Shown here: positions 49,767 through 61,665 of the stretch, in pieces | Layout: the number at the start of each line of letters is the position of its first letter | How positions within the stretch are numbered: position 1 is the first letter of the stretch | Assembly: GCA_008360975.2 (NCBI GenBank) | Contig: CM039183.1 | Coordinates: 9,451,762-9,515,761 of the forward strand | From: Lichenostomus cassidix | Taxonomy: Eukaryota > Chordata > Aves > Passeriformes > Meliphagidae | Direction of reading: 5' to 3' | Length of the DNA: 64,000 nucleotides | The notes under the pieces: model-generated | The model's input: the letters and a program-made list of their open reading frames with translations, nothing else | Database searches by the model: none | Told to the model about the DNA's origin: nothing | Program-made: the position numbers and the translations under genes

Positions 49767-51524
49767 CTGAACTGAAGGTGATAGCTCTTGGGATTGCTTA
49801 CTGATAGTCCCTTGGGAAGATGCTAAAGCAACACTGTCAGTCTTGTGTAACACTGGGCCATCACTCCTGGCAGATGCGTCTGTCCTATGTGACTGCCATG
49901 TCTCTTTTCTGTGATGAGATTCACCAGCCTGCTCATCTCCAAAGGCAGCCCAAGAACAGCTGTCTTTTTGTTCATCTTCAAAAGCATTCCAGTCTGTAGC
50001 CTGGTTACAACCTGCTGAACTGAAGTCCGCAAAGTCATCCGAGTCCTGGAAAGCAACACTCTCATCTTGAGGTTTTGGCACTGAATCAAAGTCTCCAAAT
50101 TCAGTATCATCACCATTTTCTACCTCAGTAGTATGCTGGAAGTCTAGACCAGCAGTTTTACTGGTAGTATCACATTCTAAAGTGTCAGCAGCCTGGTTTA
50201 GTTCAGCTTGGTCCAAACTTGCTGGCTGCTGAGAAACAGTACTCGTGTCCCTGAATTCACCAAATTCCTCGCTAGGTTCGTTAATATGTGCAGGCTGTTC
50301 AGAAGTTCTTTCTGAATCTAGAGCACTTATTGATTCTTGAGCATTCCTCAAGGTGGGAGACACACTGCTGACTGACCCAAAATCACCAAAAACGTCATCA
50401 TGTTTGTCACCACAAGCTGAAATTTCAGTGCTACTTCCACCGTTCTTGAGATCTTCAGAACCACCCAGTTTTTCTCCTGCAGGATCACAGCTTAAGCTTT
50501 GGATCTTATCAACCTTGATGTCAGCTGCTTTTGAAGAATCCTCAGGCCTACTCAAATCTTTGCCATTCTCTATGTGATGTTGTCTTCTCCTCCCACTGTG
50601 CTCTCCATTTTCTGTAGTGCATTCTGAACTTCCAGTTGCTTGAGACATACTAGAAATTGCAAGTTCATTATCTTCCAGTGCTGAGGGACCCTGTTCACAA
50701 CTAATTTCTGAAATGCAAACTTCTTCTTCACTATGAGTTACTCTGTTTATTCTGTTGTTCTCCTGAATGCTCAGTGAGTCTCTTTCATGAAGAATGCTGC
50801 ATATTGTGGGCCCTGTTTCCTCTAAATGGATTGGGGTTTTGTTTGAGAAGGTAGCAAAATCTGCAAAATCTTCACCTGAGCTAGGCATTGAGTTCAAATT
50901 TTGCTCAGTACTATGGGTGCTAACAGTTTTCAGTCCCTTTGAGTCACCAACGCTGTCTAGATCTTCTGTTCCCTGAGGATTTACAGGGTCTGATGCTGCA
51001 AATCCATTTGTTAGAATCTCTAGACATGGAGATTTCTCACCATTACAAGCATCTATTTGCTCATCCTGGCTCTCAACTGTTACACCAGTTCTAACCACAC
51101 GAGAAGAAAAACCCTCTGATTTTCCAGTGTTGTCTCTTTGTTCCCCCCTTCTGTTTACATCTTCTAAAGCAGTACCTGAAGTTCTAAGCTTAGATTTTTC
51201 TTTGATAGTACTAGTAGCTGACATATCAGAAAGTTCCTTAGTATGAGTAGGAAGCTCTGCAATGCAGTCTTTACCATTTTTAACAGATGTGAAAGTTGCA
51301 ATGCTAGCTACATTGTCAGAATAATCATGAAGTGGGATGAAATGATTTGTGGGTATAAACTCTTCCTTTGGATGACTGTAGTCCGGTGTATCAAAATCAG
51401 CAAAAGCTACACCAGCAGTGCTCACACCAGAAAATCCTCCAAATTCATCTTCATCGTCATCATCGGCCCCATTGTCGAGTGGTGGAGGGGATGAGGAGTA
51501 CATTCGAATAATGTCTGGTTCCAT
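49767..51524 (-). CDS. AFTPH: AFTPH exon 2, coding part (residues 1-586)
   Basis: The main coding exon encodes the disordered acidic N-terminal two thirds of aftiphilin. The start at 51524 (MEPDIIRMYSSSPPPLDNGA) matches the vertebrate N-terminus and has a strong Kozak context (A at -3, G at +4). An in-frame ATG seven codons upstream, at 51545, has a weak context. Acidic phenylalanine motifs that bind AP-1 gamma-ear and related appendages are visible: EFGGF 27-31, FADF 41-44, DFADF 219-223, VFGDF 378-382, EFGEF 420-424, EFGDF 475-479 and FADF 498-501. Two Trp-x-x-Phe motifs follow at 512-515 (WNAF) and 525-528 (WAAF), inside the conserved FEDEQKDSCSWAAFGDEQ block. Compared with mammals the stretch around residues 260-330 is shortened. 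The exon ends at Gln586, donor CAG/GTAAGG at 49767/49766; the open frame continues 75 codons into the intron only by chance. Confidence 0.97.
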
Positions 51525-51555
51525 TGTTTGGTTCTGCTTCAACATTAATGTATTT
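51525..51555 (-). other. AFTPH: AFTPH exon 2, 5' UTR part
   Basis: Thirty-one bases between the acceptor (CCCTCTGACAG/A) and the AFTPH start codon. They contain the sequence TAATG at 51547-51543: the TAA ends the upstream ORF entering from exon 1, and the overlapping ATG is in frame with aftiphilin. No stop codon lies in the aftiphilin frame here, so the frame is open back into exon 1. Confidence 0.85.
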
Positions 51556-54500
51556 CTGTCAGAGGGAAAAACAGAGGTATATCAGAACTTGGCTAGCTTT
51601 TGTATTTTTATAGATTTAACAGTTTCACGTCTAATTTTCTAAATGTGAGTATAGGTATGTGTCTGTATTAGACATCAGAAAGTAACGTTCCCCAAACCCA
51701 TTTGTTTTAGAAGTCACAGAGAATCTACTGGGACAGTTCAAGTCTCTTGTAAACTACTACATGATCAAATTGTCAGCAGACAGTGCTGAAATGATCATCT
51801 TGAGCCGCTGTGCAACACAGTGACACAACTAAACCCATTTTTAACTCATCAGTTCCCTACCTCCCATCACCAGTGACCCTGGTCCCTCTTTTGCCACAGT
51901 CCTTTGTGTGCTCAGCTGTGTGACAGGAATTCAGCCACTCCACAGGCTATGCCACAACAGCTATACACATAAGGGACCTTCACCAGTGTCAGACGTTGGA
52001 AAGTGTTTCCATAAGCTCGGAAATTACGAAGGAGTGGAGGAAGGAGCTGCTGTTAGAATCACTAGCTATGATCTGCTGCCCAACTGTTTAAGTCTCTTTC
52101 TACCAGTTCACTGGTTTCTGTCTGGTCACCCTGTTCTCTGCATTTCCAACACACTGCCTCCACAGCTGCTGCCACCAGCCTGCCTCTGTCATAGGATCCA
52201 GCTGAGAAATGCCATCAGGATGCCACCAGTAAGGCCTAGAGCCAAACAAGCTTCATCAAAACATATTCTCAAAAGGAGAGCTGAGCACGATTATTCATAA
52301 AATATTTAAACACAAATCCCTAAATCACAGGGGAAAAAGAAAAAAGAAGAAAGTATTCCCATGGCCTAGATAGAAACAGATTAAGGACTCTGTCTTAACA
52401 TTGCAAACCATTACAGGAACAAGCCAGGTATGGATGGAAAATTCTTTCCTAAAGAATGATCCTGACTTTTTCAAAATTGTGTGCAATTAATGAAATAAAA
52501 ACTATTAGTATGTATAGATTCACAGTTGTACACATCACTGAACTAGTTCATACCTTAAAACCCTTAAATTAAGAGCTCAGACCAAGCTCCCTCCATTTCA
52601 AATGACACTTGCCATGAATGAACTGTAACAACATCAAGCCTTATTGACAGAAAGAGTGGTACTAGAACATACACATACTAACCTATACATGTTAGCAAAT
52701 ATTTGAACTTCTAACCACCAGAATAAGTGCAGACTTTACAATACTAGTTATTAAACACAGATAAAACATGACCCTTAAGTCCAGTGCCTTTAGCAAACAA
52801 CTTTGTACAAGCACCTTAAGAGCAGCACACAAAGGGTAAAACAGAAACAAATGAAGCTCTGCAGCTCTTCTCAAGCACAACATACTGAGGACTTCAGCCA
52901 AACTCTGGCTATTTGCCAGGAAACTCTGGCATCCTTGAGGTGACTAACACACCTACAATTTCTTTTTCAAAGGGTAGTTTGCAGTTACAAAAGTACATCA
53001 TGCTTATCAGATGAAATAATGAAGTAATTTGTAACAGAACATTCAAACTGAAGAGAACTGCAAGGGAATTTTGTTTAGAATAAAGCCTAAGTTGTCAACA
53101 AGCTCCCACATAGGCTTACTCAGCACCAGCTGCTTAACAAGGTATTTGAGAGAAGAGCTTCACTTGCTCTAAACTTCTGAACTTCCCCATTAAATAAACA
53201 TTTGTCTGTATGGTTCACCAAAAACCATGTGTTTTAAGTCTTTTCAGATTTATAGGCTTGTGTAAGTCGGTTTTCACCTGAGTTATTTGAAATATCTCAT
53301 TCAGCTCTGTATTAGTAACTACACCACCTTACGTAAGTGGATCTCATTTCAGCAAGGAATGCCAAAAAAAAATTAATTCCTAACCTACACTGGCCATAGA
53401 TCCATATAGTATCCATCATAACAGCTCTACCCATTTTTTATTGACCATTTACTGTATGAGTATTTTAACCTCTGCCAAAAATAAATCATAATGGAGTTGA
53501 GAACATCCTTAGAGGCAAGGATGATCTAAAATAACCCCAATACGCAGTTCCAGAAAACAAACTAAATAATGTGAGAGGAGCAAGCATCACACTCACAGGG
53601 AATTTATCCACAAAACTCTTTTTCTTTCCAGTTAAGTTAAAAAAAGAGGAGACAAGGAATGAGAATAATAAGGACAAGCAAGGGACAAAGATGACTGCAT
53701 GGGGGCTGAAGCAAACTGCCAAAGCCCAATTGAACATGTAGGAAAATGCCTGACCATTTAAAATTTTTCTCTCCTGCAACTTCTGCCATAGAGCAGAAGA
53801 AACTTCCTTCAATTTTTCATTTCAAAGCACTTTTAAAACATCACAGGGATCATTTACACAGCAGCAGTCCAGCAGCACAATGCTCCAGATATGTTTCAAT
53901 AACAGTTGCCAAAACAGGATCTGCAAGGAACATTAAATGTGCATTTAAAAATTTGATAACAATCTCGATAGTCTGCTATGTGTTTAATCAGTTTAACCCA
54001 TAGGAACCAACTGCATAACCAATTGTACGGATTTCTGTATAATTATTTTTTAAATGTCAGCTATTTCCAGTTACATTACTGCTGCATTTTAAAAGCCAGA
54101 CATGAAGAGCTCCAAAATGTATGAATCTGCATTATAAATGAGTGTAAGGTTACACTGACATAATTTAATTGTTGTTTACAGACTCAAACATACTCAAACT
54201 GTAAGAAAAGGAAAAAAAGTCATACTAGTATTCCCCCTCCTCTTGACTAATTAGTGACATTTTTTTAAGCTGGGCATAATCCCAATTCTCCTCACAATAT
54301 AAACCAGCACGGGAATTTTATAGCCTTAATGTAGTTTTCTTCATTATGATCCGTTTTCTTGACTTCCAAAAGTGTTCTATCTGCCAACTATAAACCAAAG
54401 TAGTTATTGTCTATTGAAACCTGTGGTGAAAACCCACAGGTCTGACAGAACAACTGCTTTGTTCCTTATTTCATTTAGTTAATCCCTGCTTTGTCTGGCA

Positions 54501-57500
54501 TCTCAAATAGGGCTGGAACTGTGGCTTCATCTTTTGTAGTCCTTTTACCCAGCTCAGACATATACTCAGTCAAGACATTTGGCTATATAATTTTGTAAAC
54601 CTGGTATTTCAAGTGATGAATACAATGTGATTGAACCCAAAAGCAGAATTTGAACAAGTCTATGACTAAAAATATGGATTATTTATCGTCTTATTTTTGA
54701 GGGAATTGGCTACCAAATTTAAAAGTCAACTACAAAGCTAACATGCTCTGTTCACTTACGCATTATTTAAACATTTGTTTTTTAAACAAAAAGAAACCAC
54801 CAATTTTTCAGCACACTATGTAATAACGACTGTAATTTGAAGGCAATTATAAATTTTTACTTGTGTAGCAGAGTATAACATGCCTAACTTCTGTGATTTG
54901 TAATAAGCAATAACCCAGGCTTCTGGCATCACACCTTACACCTTGAGGAGAAGGATCTAACACAGCTAAAATGTTCACATTTAGTGGATTGCTTTAGTCA
55001 CAAACAGATTTATGTTGACAAATGCCAGCAACTTTTGCAGATCTCAACAGTTTAATATTAGGCTAAAGACAGATTTCCATCAGTTGCTCATCACATGCAG
55101 TCGTCCCCACATTTTCTAGAAAAAAACCCTAAACAATTGTATTCTCTCTCAGATGCCATTTTCTTCATTTCTGTCTTTTACCTATTTGTTGGTTGAGGTT
55201 TTTTTAACTGGAAATTCTAGTTCTTGCATCCATGTGTTTCTTTATATTCACATTCTGATGCTCATTATCAAGGAATTTCTCAAACAAGTTTCAGTACCAC
55301 AAACAGAAGACCAATGTTTAAGTCATACTGTAAATGCAATTTGCCAATAGATTTACAAGTACATACTGACATTGCACATGAAAGAAAAAAAAAAAAAAAG
55401 TTGAGTAATGAAGATTCAAGGTTCAAACCTTTTTTCTCAAGTCACAAGCATTTAAGAATGCAACTCAAGTTAATTTAAAACGTTAAAAGAGAGAAAACAG
55501 AAGTCAGCAATGATAGAAAAAGTAAGAGTAATAGTTTGGTTTTGATAGGCAAGGAACTGGAAAGAGAAAATGCATACCCTTGTTTTATGATCACTAGCTA
55601 GGTTTTCAAAACATTTACAATGAAACCAGGGAATCTTGTTATTTGTTTGCAGTAAATAGGGAACAATATCTGCTTTCCTCAAACACAGATCACATCCTCG
55701 TTCACTACCTTTTTGTAGAGTAATAGCAACAGTCTAACAAAGACATGGCAGCAAAGAGAACAATGTAATTACACGACACAAAAGCAGGCATAAATAGCTC
55801 CTTCTCTGTGTATCTTCTAAGGCAAAACTTGAAACAGCATGTTTGGCTCTTATATAAGACCTAAAATATCAGGAGGCCACAAAGAGTATCTCTAAAGAAC
55901 TACTTGAGGCATGCAAATTCAAAAAAAGCCCCTTGTAGAGCAGAATGTTTCCTTTAACTTGAGAGGAAGCAAAGCAATGAATAACCTCTCAGCTGTAGAT
56001 TATTCTGAAAAAAAAGCTGAGTTAAGCAAACCATGTCCTTAAAGCATACAGAAAACACAATAAGCAGAAATGGCTTGATCAAGATCTCCATGACAGAAAT
56101 TACAGCATTGCTGAAATACCCTACAATAAAAGCCTTGCAATGGCAAGGAGATGGATTCAAGTCATTAGCTGCTAGCATCTAGGATCTTTCCAAGAACATT
56201 TAACTCTTACTGCAAGGGAATTCCTCAAGCAGATGCCAAAAATACCACACTAAGGACCAGATTTAGACTTCTTATTACAGCACAGTGTTGGCTTCCAGCA
56301 GGAAAAGCTGTCCTCTTCCATAATCCCTTTGCCTTTTCTTTGGCTTATTAACAATGGAAACCAGATTCTCAGTCTTTCTGCACCTGAACACCTATTTCTA
56401 GAATGGTGGTTGTAAATGAGAGCCTGTCAAAACAGCATTTCTACAACCCAAATCCACTCTGGAGAGTCTCTGTCCAGGCTGCAGTCAATACGTTCTTAAA
56501 TTGGTTTAATAAGCTTACTTTTATTTTTGGAAATAGTTACCAGCAAACAAAATACTGCAAGAAAATGTTTACTTCATAAAGCCTCCAAGAAATCAATGTT
56601 TTCGATTTTGGACTTAATGCTGTTACAGCCAGAAGGTCCATTACCCAAAGCATGAGTTTCAGAGCACTTTTTCTTGGACATATATGAGTTGAGGAAAACA
56701 ATGTTCTCCAGCTGCAGTAAAGCAAACATCTCTAAGCCTTATTTCTCACTCTCCAACATTTGGAATTAATCAATACCACAATACATTACTGTGATTTCAA
56801 ACACTGAATATGCTGGACACCTTCTATTACAAAGTGTTGTATGTATAATGAACATTACAGTAACAGAACTCAGGAGACTGTCACCAGGAATCTGGCACTA
56901 ATCTCAGGCAGCTCATCCTTCCTGTTCTCCTTTGCTCCTCAGGCTGGCATGAAAGACCAGGCACTCCCAGACAATCCAGCCTATGCAATATTCAAACCTC
57001 TTTGACAGTGCTGCTCTTCCTCTCATCACTGACAATATAGGAAGACCAAGTTAGGTGGCACAAATGTGAAATTTAAACAGATCTTGGATATAAACATTTT
57101 CATCTTAAATGTTACTAAACTATATAAAGAAGCAAACATGTATTTGCAGATGTGCTGCTTCACTTCTCCCTATTTCATTTTGGTATGGCTGTGGACTCAG
57201 AGAACTTTTGGACAATAGGAATCCAAATGTTGTGTTAATTAATTAAACTCCTTTTAACTAAAAAATAGTATTACTTCCCAAATCTAAAAGACCAGGTTAT
57301 CCTTATAAAGTTACTGCAAGCAAAAAAATGTTTCACCTCAAAATCTACTGATGTGCTTTAACAGTTGCAGATGAAGATGCTGCCTGTAATTAAATCTGTA
57401 AATAGAGAGTGGGGAAAATGTTGTAAGAACAAGTATGTTTTAAAATCATATAGGTAAACACAACTGGCTGGGACAGTCAATCAGGTTAAGATCTGGCTCA

Positions 57501-60436
57501 GTGGAATGCAATATTTGTGTCCAATGTACAGCACACAGCCACATAATGTGTAAAGACAGATGTCGTAAGAAACACATAACTGAGATGTTTTCATTCTTTT
57601 GATTTCTTAAATTCCTTTTAAAACAGTGTTCAATCCAGTGAGAAATCTATTTCTGTATGTTACCCTCAAACATGCTATCTGGGAATGTTTCTAAATTAGG
57701 ATAAAAAGATGCTAGATTAGAAAGTATTAGAACTAGATTACCTAGGGTCAACTGTTCTCAGAGACTTACTCACAGAGCAGTATGCTCTCCATCACACAGA
57801 AACCCTTCAAACTTCTCACAGACTACAGCAAAGAGTAGATCAGAACTGCCCAAGGTTCTCCTACAGGTTCTCTTACAGCCTGCCAGGGGAAATACAGCTG
57901 CACAAGGAAAACAACTATGGGCCTTCATTCCATTACTGCAAACAAACTTACTGCTTGTTTTTCAGTGAGCAGGCTTACATTATTCATCATTTCTCCCACC
58001 TACAGACATTACCTCATATTAAAAACACAATACCGGAGGGACACCTAATACTCCAAGGAATAAAATCTATTTTCCATCACTTTTCAATAGACATGGGAAC
58101 TTGAGGTTTCACATTTCCTTCACCCTACTTCCACACATACAAAAGCGAAGATGGGATTTGCCCTTCCTTGTGGTTCTCCCAAAAAAGGACCCTTAGATTT
58201 GAAAAATCCAAATTATTTGCTTTACAGAAGCAGATTTCTTAGATCACCTTGCAAGTCGTACCGATACAGAAATATTCCTTGCAACTGAAAACTTCAATTG
58301 CTAAAGACATTAGCATGAAATAAAGCCTACTGAAAATGAGACTGTCAGTTTCCAAACAAAGCACATTTCAAGGCTTTTTTCGATGTGTGTGTGCAATAGC
58401 AGCAGCTTACTCTGTGTGGTTTTTTTTGCACAAAGGAGAAAAATCAAACAGACAAAATTTCTAACACCTAGGAATGTGTAGGCTCTAAGACACTTCTCTG
58501 ACTATCCAGAAAAATTATAAGTATTTTGAATCCCCATGAAAGGGTTAGCATGTCATTGAGCTGAAATGTTCACAAAGAAGCAGTTTAAGTTGTCAAACAG
58601 CACAATAGCACAGAAAGGAATGAACATTCTGTCGAGAAAGATAATGGTATCTGCAAGAAGATTATGCTGCTGAGTGTGGTGAAAACAACTCTATCGAGCA
58701 CCAGTTTCTTTACCGCTGGGTTTCCAACTGATACCACCACAGATCTACAAGGACAGCTCAATGAATATTTCAAGAGGAAAAGGCAAAGAGTTGACTGAGG
58801 TCCATCTAAGCTGCTCTATTATTTCCACTGTGAAAGACAAGTATTTTCAAAGTACTGAAAGCTTCAGAATATTACTATGTGTAATTAGGGTGTTAAAACA
58901 CTTGTGTTAGCTCAGTAAGTTACTAGTGGGATTTTTAAGTAGAAATACAGAGATCACACACAGCTTTCATCAACAGCAATGTGTAACACACATACAATTC
59001 ACTGTGTGTAACTCCAAATGTTAAAGGCTTTTAAATCATTTACTAAACAGAACGATGACCGGATAAAAAATAAAATACATGTAAAAAAAAAAAAGAGGCT
59101 GAAACCCTTCAACTGCTTACTTATAAACAAATTAAGGAAGTAAAAATAAGAGGTCATACTCTCACATGATCTTAAAAGGTCATACAATACATACTTCATG
59201 CAAATATAATGTGGAATGAAAACACCAGAGCCACATGAGCTTTTCTACATGTTTTTAAGTCTCATTCTCACATTCATGCTACTGAGTCTCACTGATACGA
59301 CTCTTTAAAAAAACCAAAACAAGCCCTCAGTAGTCACAGGTCTTCCCCAGGCTCTCACAATTAATTTTATGTTCCTCCAGGTATAGCTCCAACTTCAGGA
59401 GGAGAAACTCCTACCTGTGCATTGTATGAGCAAACCTCTGCCTGTGCTGACAATACAACAGAACATTTTTAAAGTAGGCTAATTGGCTTTCCAAGTCTAG
59501 TTCATAAATCCAAAGAATACAACAAGAAGGAAACACTTTTAATTTTGTTCAATCTCCAAGGACCAGTCCAGTTAAAAAGCAGCATCCATCAAACTCACTT
59601 TACCATGGACTCAGTAGCTGAAAAATGAGTTCTAATGAACCACGTTGGGCAGTAAACCATGCATGGAAACAAAATGTGTACAACCAACGCAGCTCAGCTC
59701 CTGTCAACAATGTTTCTCTACTCACTCCAGTCATTTATGAACAGATGTTTGCTTAAGGAGCATTAAGCTGCTGAAGGTTTCCATTTCAGTGCTGAAGCTG
59801 GAAGGAAGGGGCTGTCACCATTAAGAGGCCAATTTACTGACACTTTGAAGGAATCCCAAGGTTTAATCGTGGTTTCTAAGGCATTGTCTTCTCTAAGGAA
59901 AAAAATATATTTTGGTTCATCAAGCAGTTTTCACAGCAAACTGAAGTGTCAGGACCTCAGACGCATTTGAGCAATTTTGCCCCATTTTAGAAGGGCATTA
60001 CTTCTTTTCCAAAACCCGAAAAAAATCATACTTAAATTATCACAACTCTGCTCAGCCTGTCATCTCCAGCCGCATTTAGCAACGCTTCACTCCCCTCAAA
60101 AGAGAAAGCTCGTCAGGGAAAGCCAAACACGCAGGACAGCTCAACTTCTCGCACCACATCCCCGAGCTGCGGCACGGCCGATGCCCAGGCGAACGCCGCA
60201 GGACAAAGCCGAACCCCGCTCCGGGACGAGCCGCGGGGCTTCACCCCTGCCCTGCCCCGCCCGGCCCGGCCCGGCCCCGCCGCCTCCCCGCGGGCCCAGG
60301 GAAGGGAGGAAGGAAGGCGCTGCCCCGACAGGCCCCGGCCGCCGCCGCCCCCCGCCTCGGGGCAACGCCGAGGGGAGCCCGGCGCCCTTCGGCGGGCAGG
60401 CCCGGCGGGAACCAGCCGCCCCGCGCCGTCTCTTAC
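51556..60436 (-). other. AFTPH: AFTPH intron 1
   Basis: Intron of 8881 bp in the 5' leader, with donor GCAG/GTAAGA at 60437/60436 and acceptor CTGACAG/A. The first part (60130-60436) lies in the CpG island. The rest is AT-rich, with A-rich runs at about 55385-55399 and 59080-59095, and no recognised gene or transposon. First introns often hold regulatory elements, but none can be identified here by eye. Confidence 0.85.
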
Positions 60437-60473
60437 CTGCGGGCTGCGCGGGGGGCGGCGGGGCCCGGGCGGG

Positions 60474-60476
60474 CAT
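60474..60476 (-). promoter_or_regulatory. AFTPH: Upstream start codon (uORF, 16 codons across the exon 1/2 junction)
   Basis: The ATG is in the context GCCGCCATGC, with G at -3. It reads 13 codons in exon 1, one split codon, then two codons and a TAA at 51547-51545 in exon 2. The stop shares its last base with the ATG at 51545, and the main start is 20 bases further on. It would affect translation only if transcription starts upstream of 60476. Confidence 0.55.
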
Positions 60477-60486
60477 GGCGGCGGGC

Positions 60487-60509
60487 GGGGAGGGGGAGGG
60501 AAGGAAGGG
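60487..60509 (+). promoter_or_regulatory. Potential G-quadruplex sequence in the AFTPH promoter
   Basis: Four G runs of three or more are separated by loops of 1, 1 and 6 bases on the plus strand, which is the template strand for AFTPH. The pattern fits the usual G4 rule; whether it folds is unknown. Confidence 0.55.
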
Positions 60510-60830
60510 AGGAAGGGGAGAGGGGCCGCGGCTGGTTATCTGCGGCCTCCCGCGGCAAGCGCCATGGAGGGGAGCCCCTGTGGGCGACAGGAACCGCGTC
60601 GCTGCGGCCCGGCCCCCTCCGGCCGCCGCCTCCCTGCCGCCGCCGCCCACCGCGCTCCGGCATGCACCGCGCCGCCGCCCCCGCCCGCGTCACGTCCGGC
60701 CCGGCTGCGCTTAAACGGTGCTGCGAGCGAACGCGTGAGGGAGAGAGCTGACTGTGTCTGTGTCCTGCTGTGCGGTGTAACACAGCGTCCTAGAGTGCCT
60801 CAGAGACCCTAAACGCCGGCTAGTTCCCGC

Positions 60831-61019
60831 CCCGAGAAAGCGTGTGTTAAAATTGAAGGGAATAACGTTTTAAAGAGTGGCGTTTAAGTGATGTGGAAAG
60901 GCCTGGCGTTCGTCCTGCGGCCGTGGTTAGCTGAGCTCCGCACAGCGGTCACAGCGCGCCGGCAAATTGCATTAATAGCGAGCGAAGTGTGGCATTAAAG
61001 GTTTGTTGGAGAAGAACGG
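60831..61019. other. Upstream intergenic DNA
   Basis: The flank of the CpG island before the CR1 fragment. CpG density falls off and no gene is seen. Confidence 0.5.
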
Positions 61020-61370
61020 AACGAGTTAGGTTGGGAAAGACCTCTGAGGTCATCGAGCCCAACCTGTGGCCCAACAGCACGGTGTCAGTCAGACCATGGC
61101 ACTGAGTGCCACATCCAGCCTTTCCTTCAACACCTCCAGGGACAGTGACTCCATCCACCTCCCTGGGCAGCTCATTCCAGTGCTTAATCACTCTTGTGAA
61201 GAAATTCCTCCCAATGTCCAACCTAAACCTTCTCTTGCTTAAGACTACGGCCTCTTCTGTCACTGGTAGCCTGGGACAAGAGGCTCAGTCCCACTGGCCA
61301 CAACTCCTGTCAGGGAGTTGTAGAGAGTGATAAGGTCACCCCAGAGCCTTTATTCCTCCAGAGGCTCTAT
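61020..61370 (-). mobile_element. CR1 LINE 3' end, degraded
   Basis: Read on the minus strand, this is the 3' terminus of a chicken-repeat-1 (CR1) retrotransposon. It includes the C-terminal end of the ORF2 reverse-transcriptase protein (FRLDIGRNFFTRVIKHWNEL at about 61230-61170, then PREV), after which the family's usual ending continues only in another frame and reaches a stop, so at least one frameshift has occurred. The non-coding tail follows to about 61020, including the usual CCAACCTA-type segment. It is 5'-truncated and inactive. CR1 is the characteristic avian and reptilian LINE, which supports the host assignment. Confidence 0.92.
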
Positions 61371-61629
61371 ATTCATACACACCATGTATTCAAACACACA
61401 GCAGTTTGGCTGAGTGAGGCTTAAAACAAGGCCATTCATAGAACTTTTCACGTTTCTGATAGGTTTGTGGAATAAAAATGCCTCAAACGCATTTAAGGGT
61501 AATTATAATTAATCTGCTAATTTAATCAGAAATAGAAGGCTTTTGTGAAGCAAGGGGGAATTATATTGTTAAGACAATGTTTCTGTGACGTTCTGAATCC
61601 TGTTACAATAGCTGAAGATAATAGTGGAT

Positions 61630-61665
61630 GACTATTAATGAGGCTGTGCGACTATTAATGAGGCT
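61630..61665. repeat. Short tandem duplication, period 20
   Basis: The 16-base unit GACTATTAATGAGGCT is present exactly at 61630-61645 and again at 61650-61665, separated by GTGC. Confidence 0.9.

Larger units (their letters stand above)
18940..60720 (-). other. AFTPH: AFTPH gene, whole transcription unit (aftiphilin)
   Basis: The complete gene is on the minus strand. Ten exons were placed: exon 1 ends at 60437 in a CpG island, then 49767-51555, 39907-40058, 39273-39399, 38903-38959, 37228-37350, 31117-31177, 29402-29485, 25826-25949, and the last exon from 20161. Every intron begins GT and ends AG on the minus strand, and phases match at every junction. The spliced CDS from 51524 to 20017 is 2631 nt including the stop, encoding 876 residues; human aftiphilin is about 936, the difference lying mainly in the low-complexity acidic part of exon 2. 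Aftiphilin is a clathrin accessory protein that, with gamma-synergin and p200/HEATR5B, associates with AP-1 at the trans-Golgi network and endosomes. The identification rests on motif pattern and remembered similarity to vertebrate aftiphilin. The 5' end of exon 1 is uncertain. Confidence 0.95.
60437..60720 (-). other. AFTPH: AFTPH exon 1 (5' UTR; 5' end uncertain)
   Basis: The 3' boundary is a consensus donor GCAG/GTAAGA. The upstream boundary is a guess, placed inside the CpG island. The exon contains ATGs at 60663, 60565 and 60476 on the minus strand. The first is in frame, without a stop, with aftiphilin after splicing to exon 2. The second starts a 9-codon upstream ORF closed at 60536. 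The third starts a 16-codon upstream ORF that ends in exon 2. Confidence 0.7.
60130..60830 (-). promoter_or_regulatory. AFTPH: AFTPH CpG-island promoter
   Basis: Very GC-rich with dense CpG, spanning the predicted first exon and its flanks. There is no TATA box at a sensible place, as is usual for housekeeping trafficking genes. Visible motifs include a YY1-like ATGGCGGC at 60475-60482 (plus strand), with the complementary GCCGCCATG giving an upstream start codon on the mRNA, and a CRE-like half-site (TGACG on the minus strand) within 60688-60696. The transcription start cannot be fixed from sequence; 60600-60800 is likely. Divergent plus-strand transcription is possible. Confidence 0.8.

Noticed and set aside
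60141..60650. Minus-strand 169-codon open frame over exon 1 and the start of intron 1
   Set aside because: It reads through the exon 1 donor into intron 1. Only its first part is exonic, and in spliced form it becomes the 16-codon uORF described in the features.
59977..60714. Plus-strand 245-codon open frame over the AFTPH promoter
   Set aside because: It lies in CpG-island DNA where stop codons are rare. It is low-complexity Arg/Pro/Gly/Ala with no domain, and there is no splice or start support.
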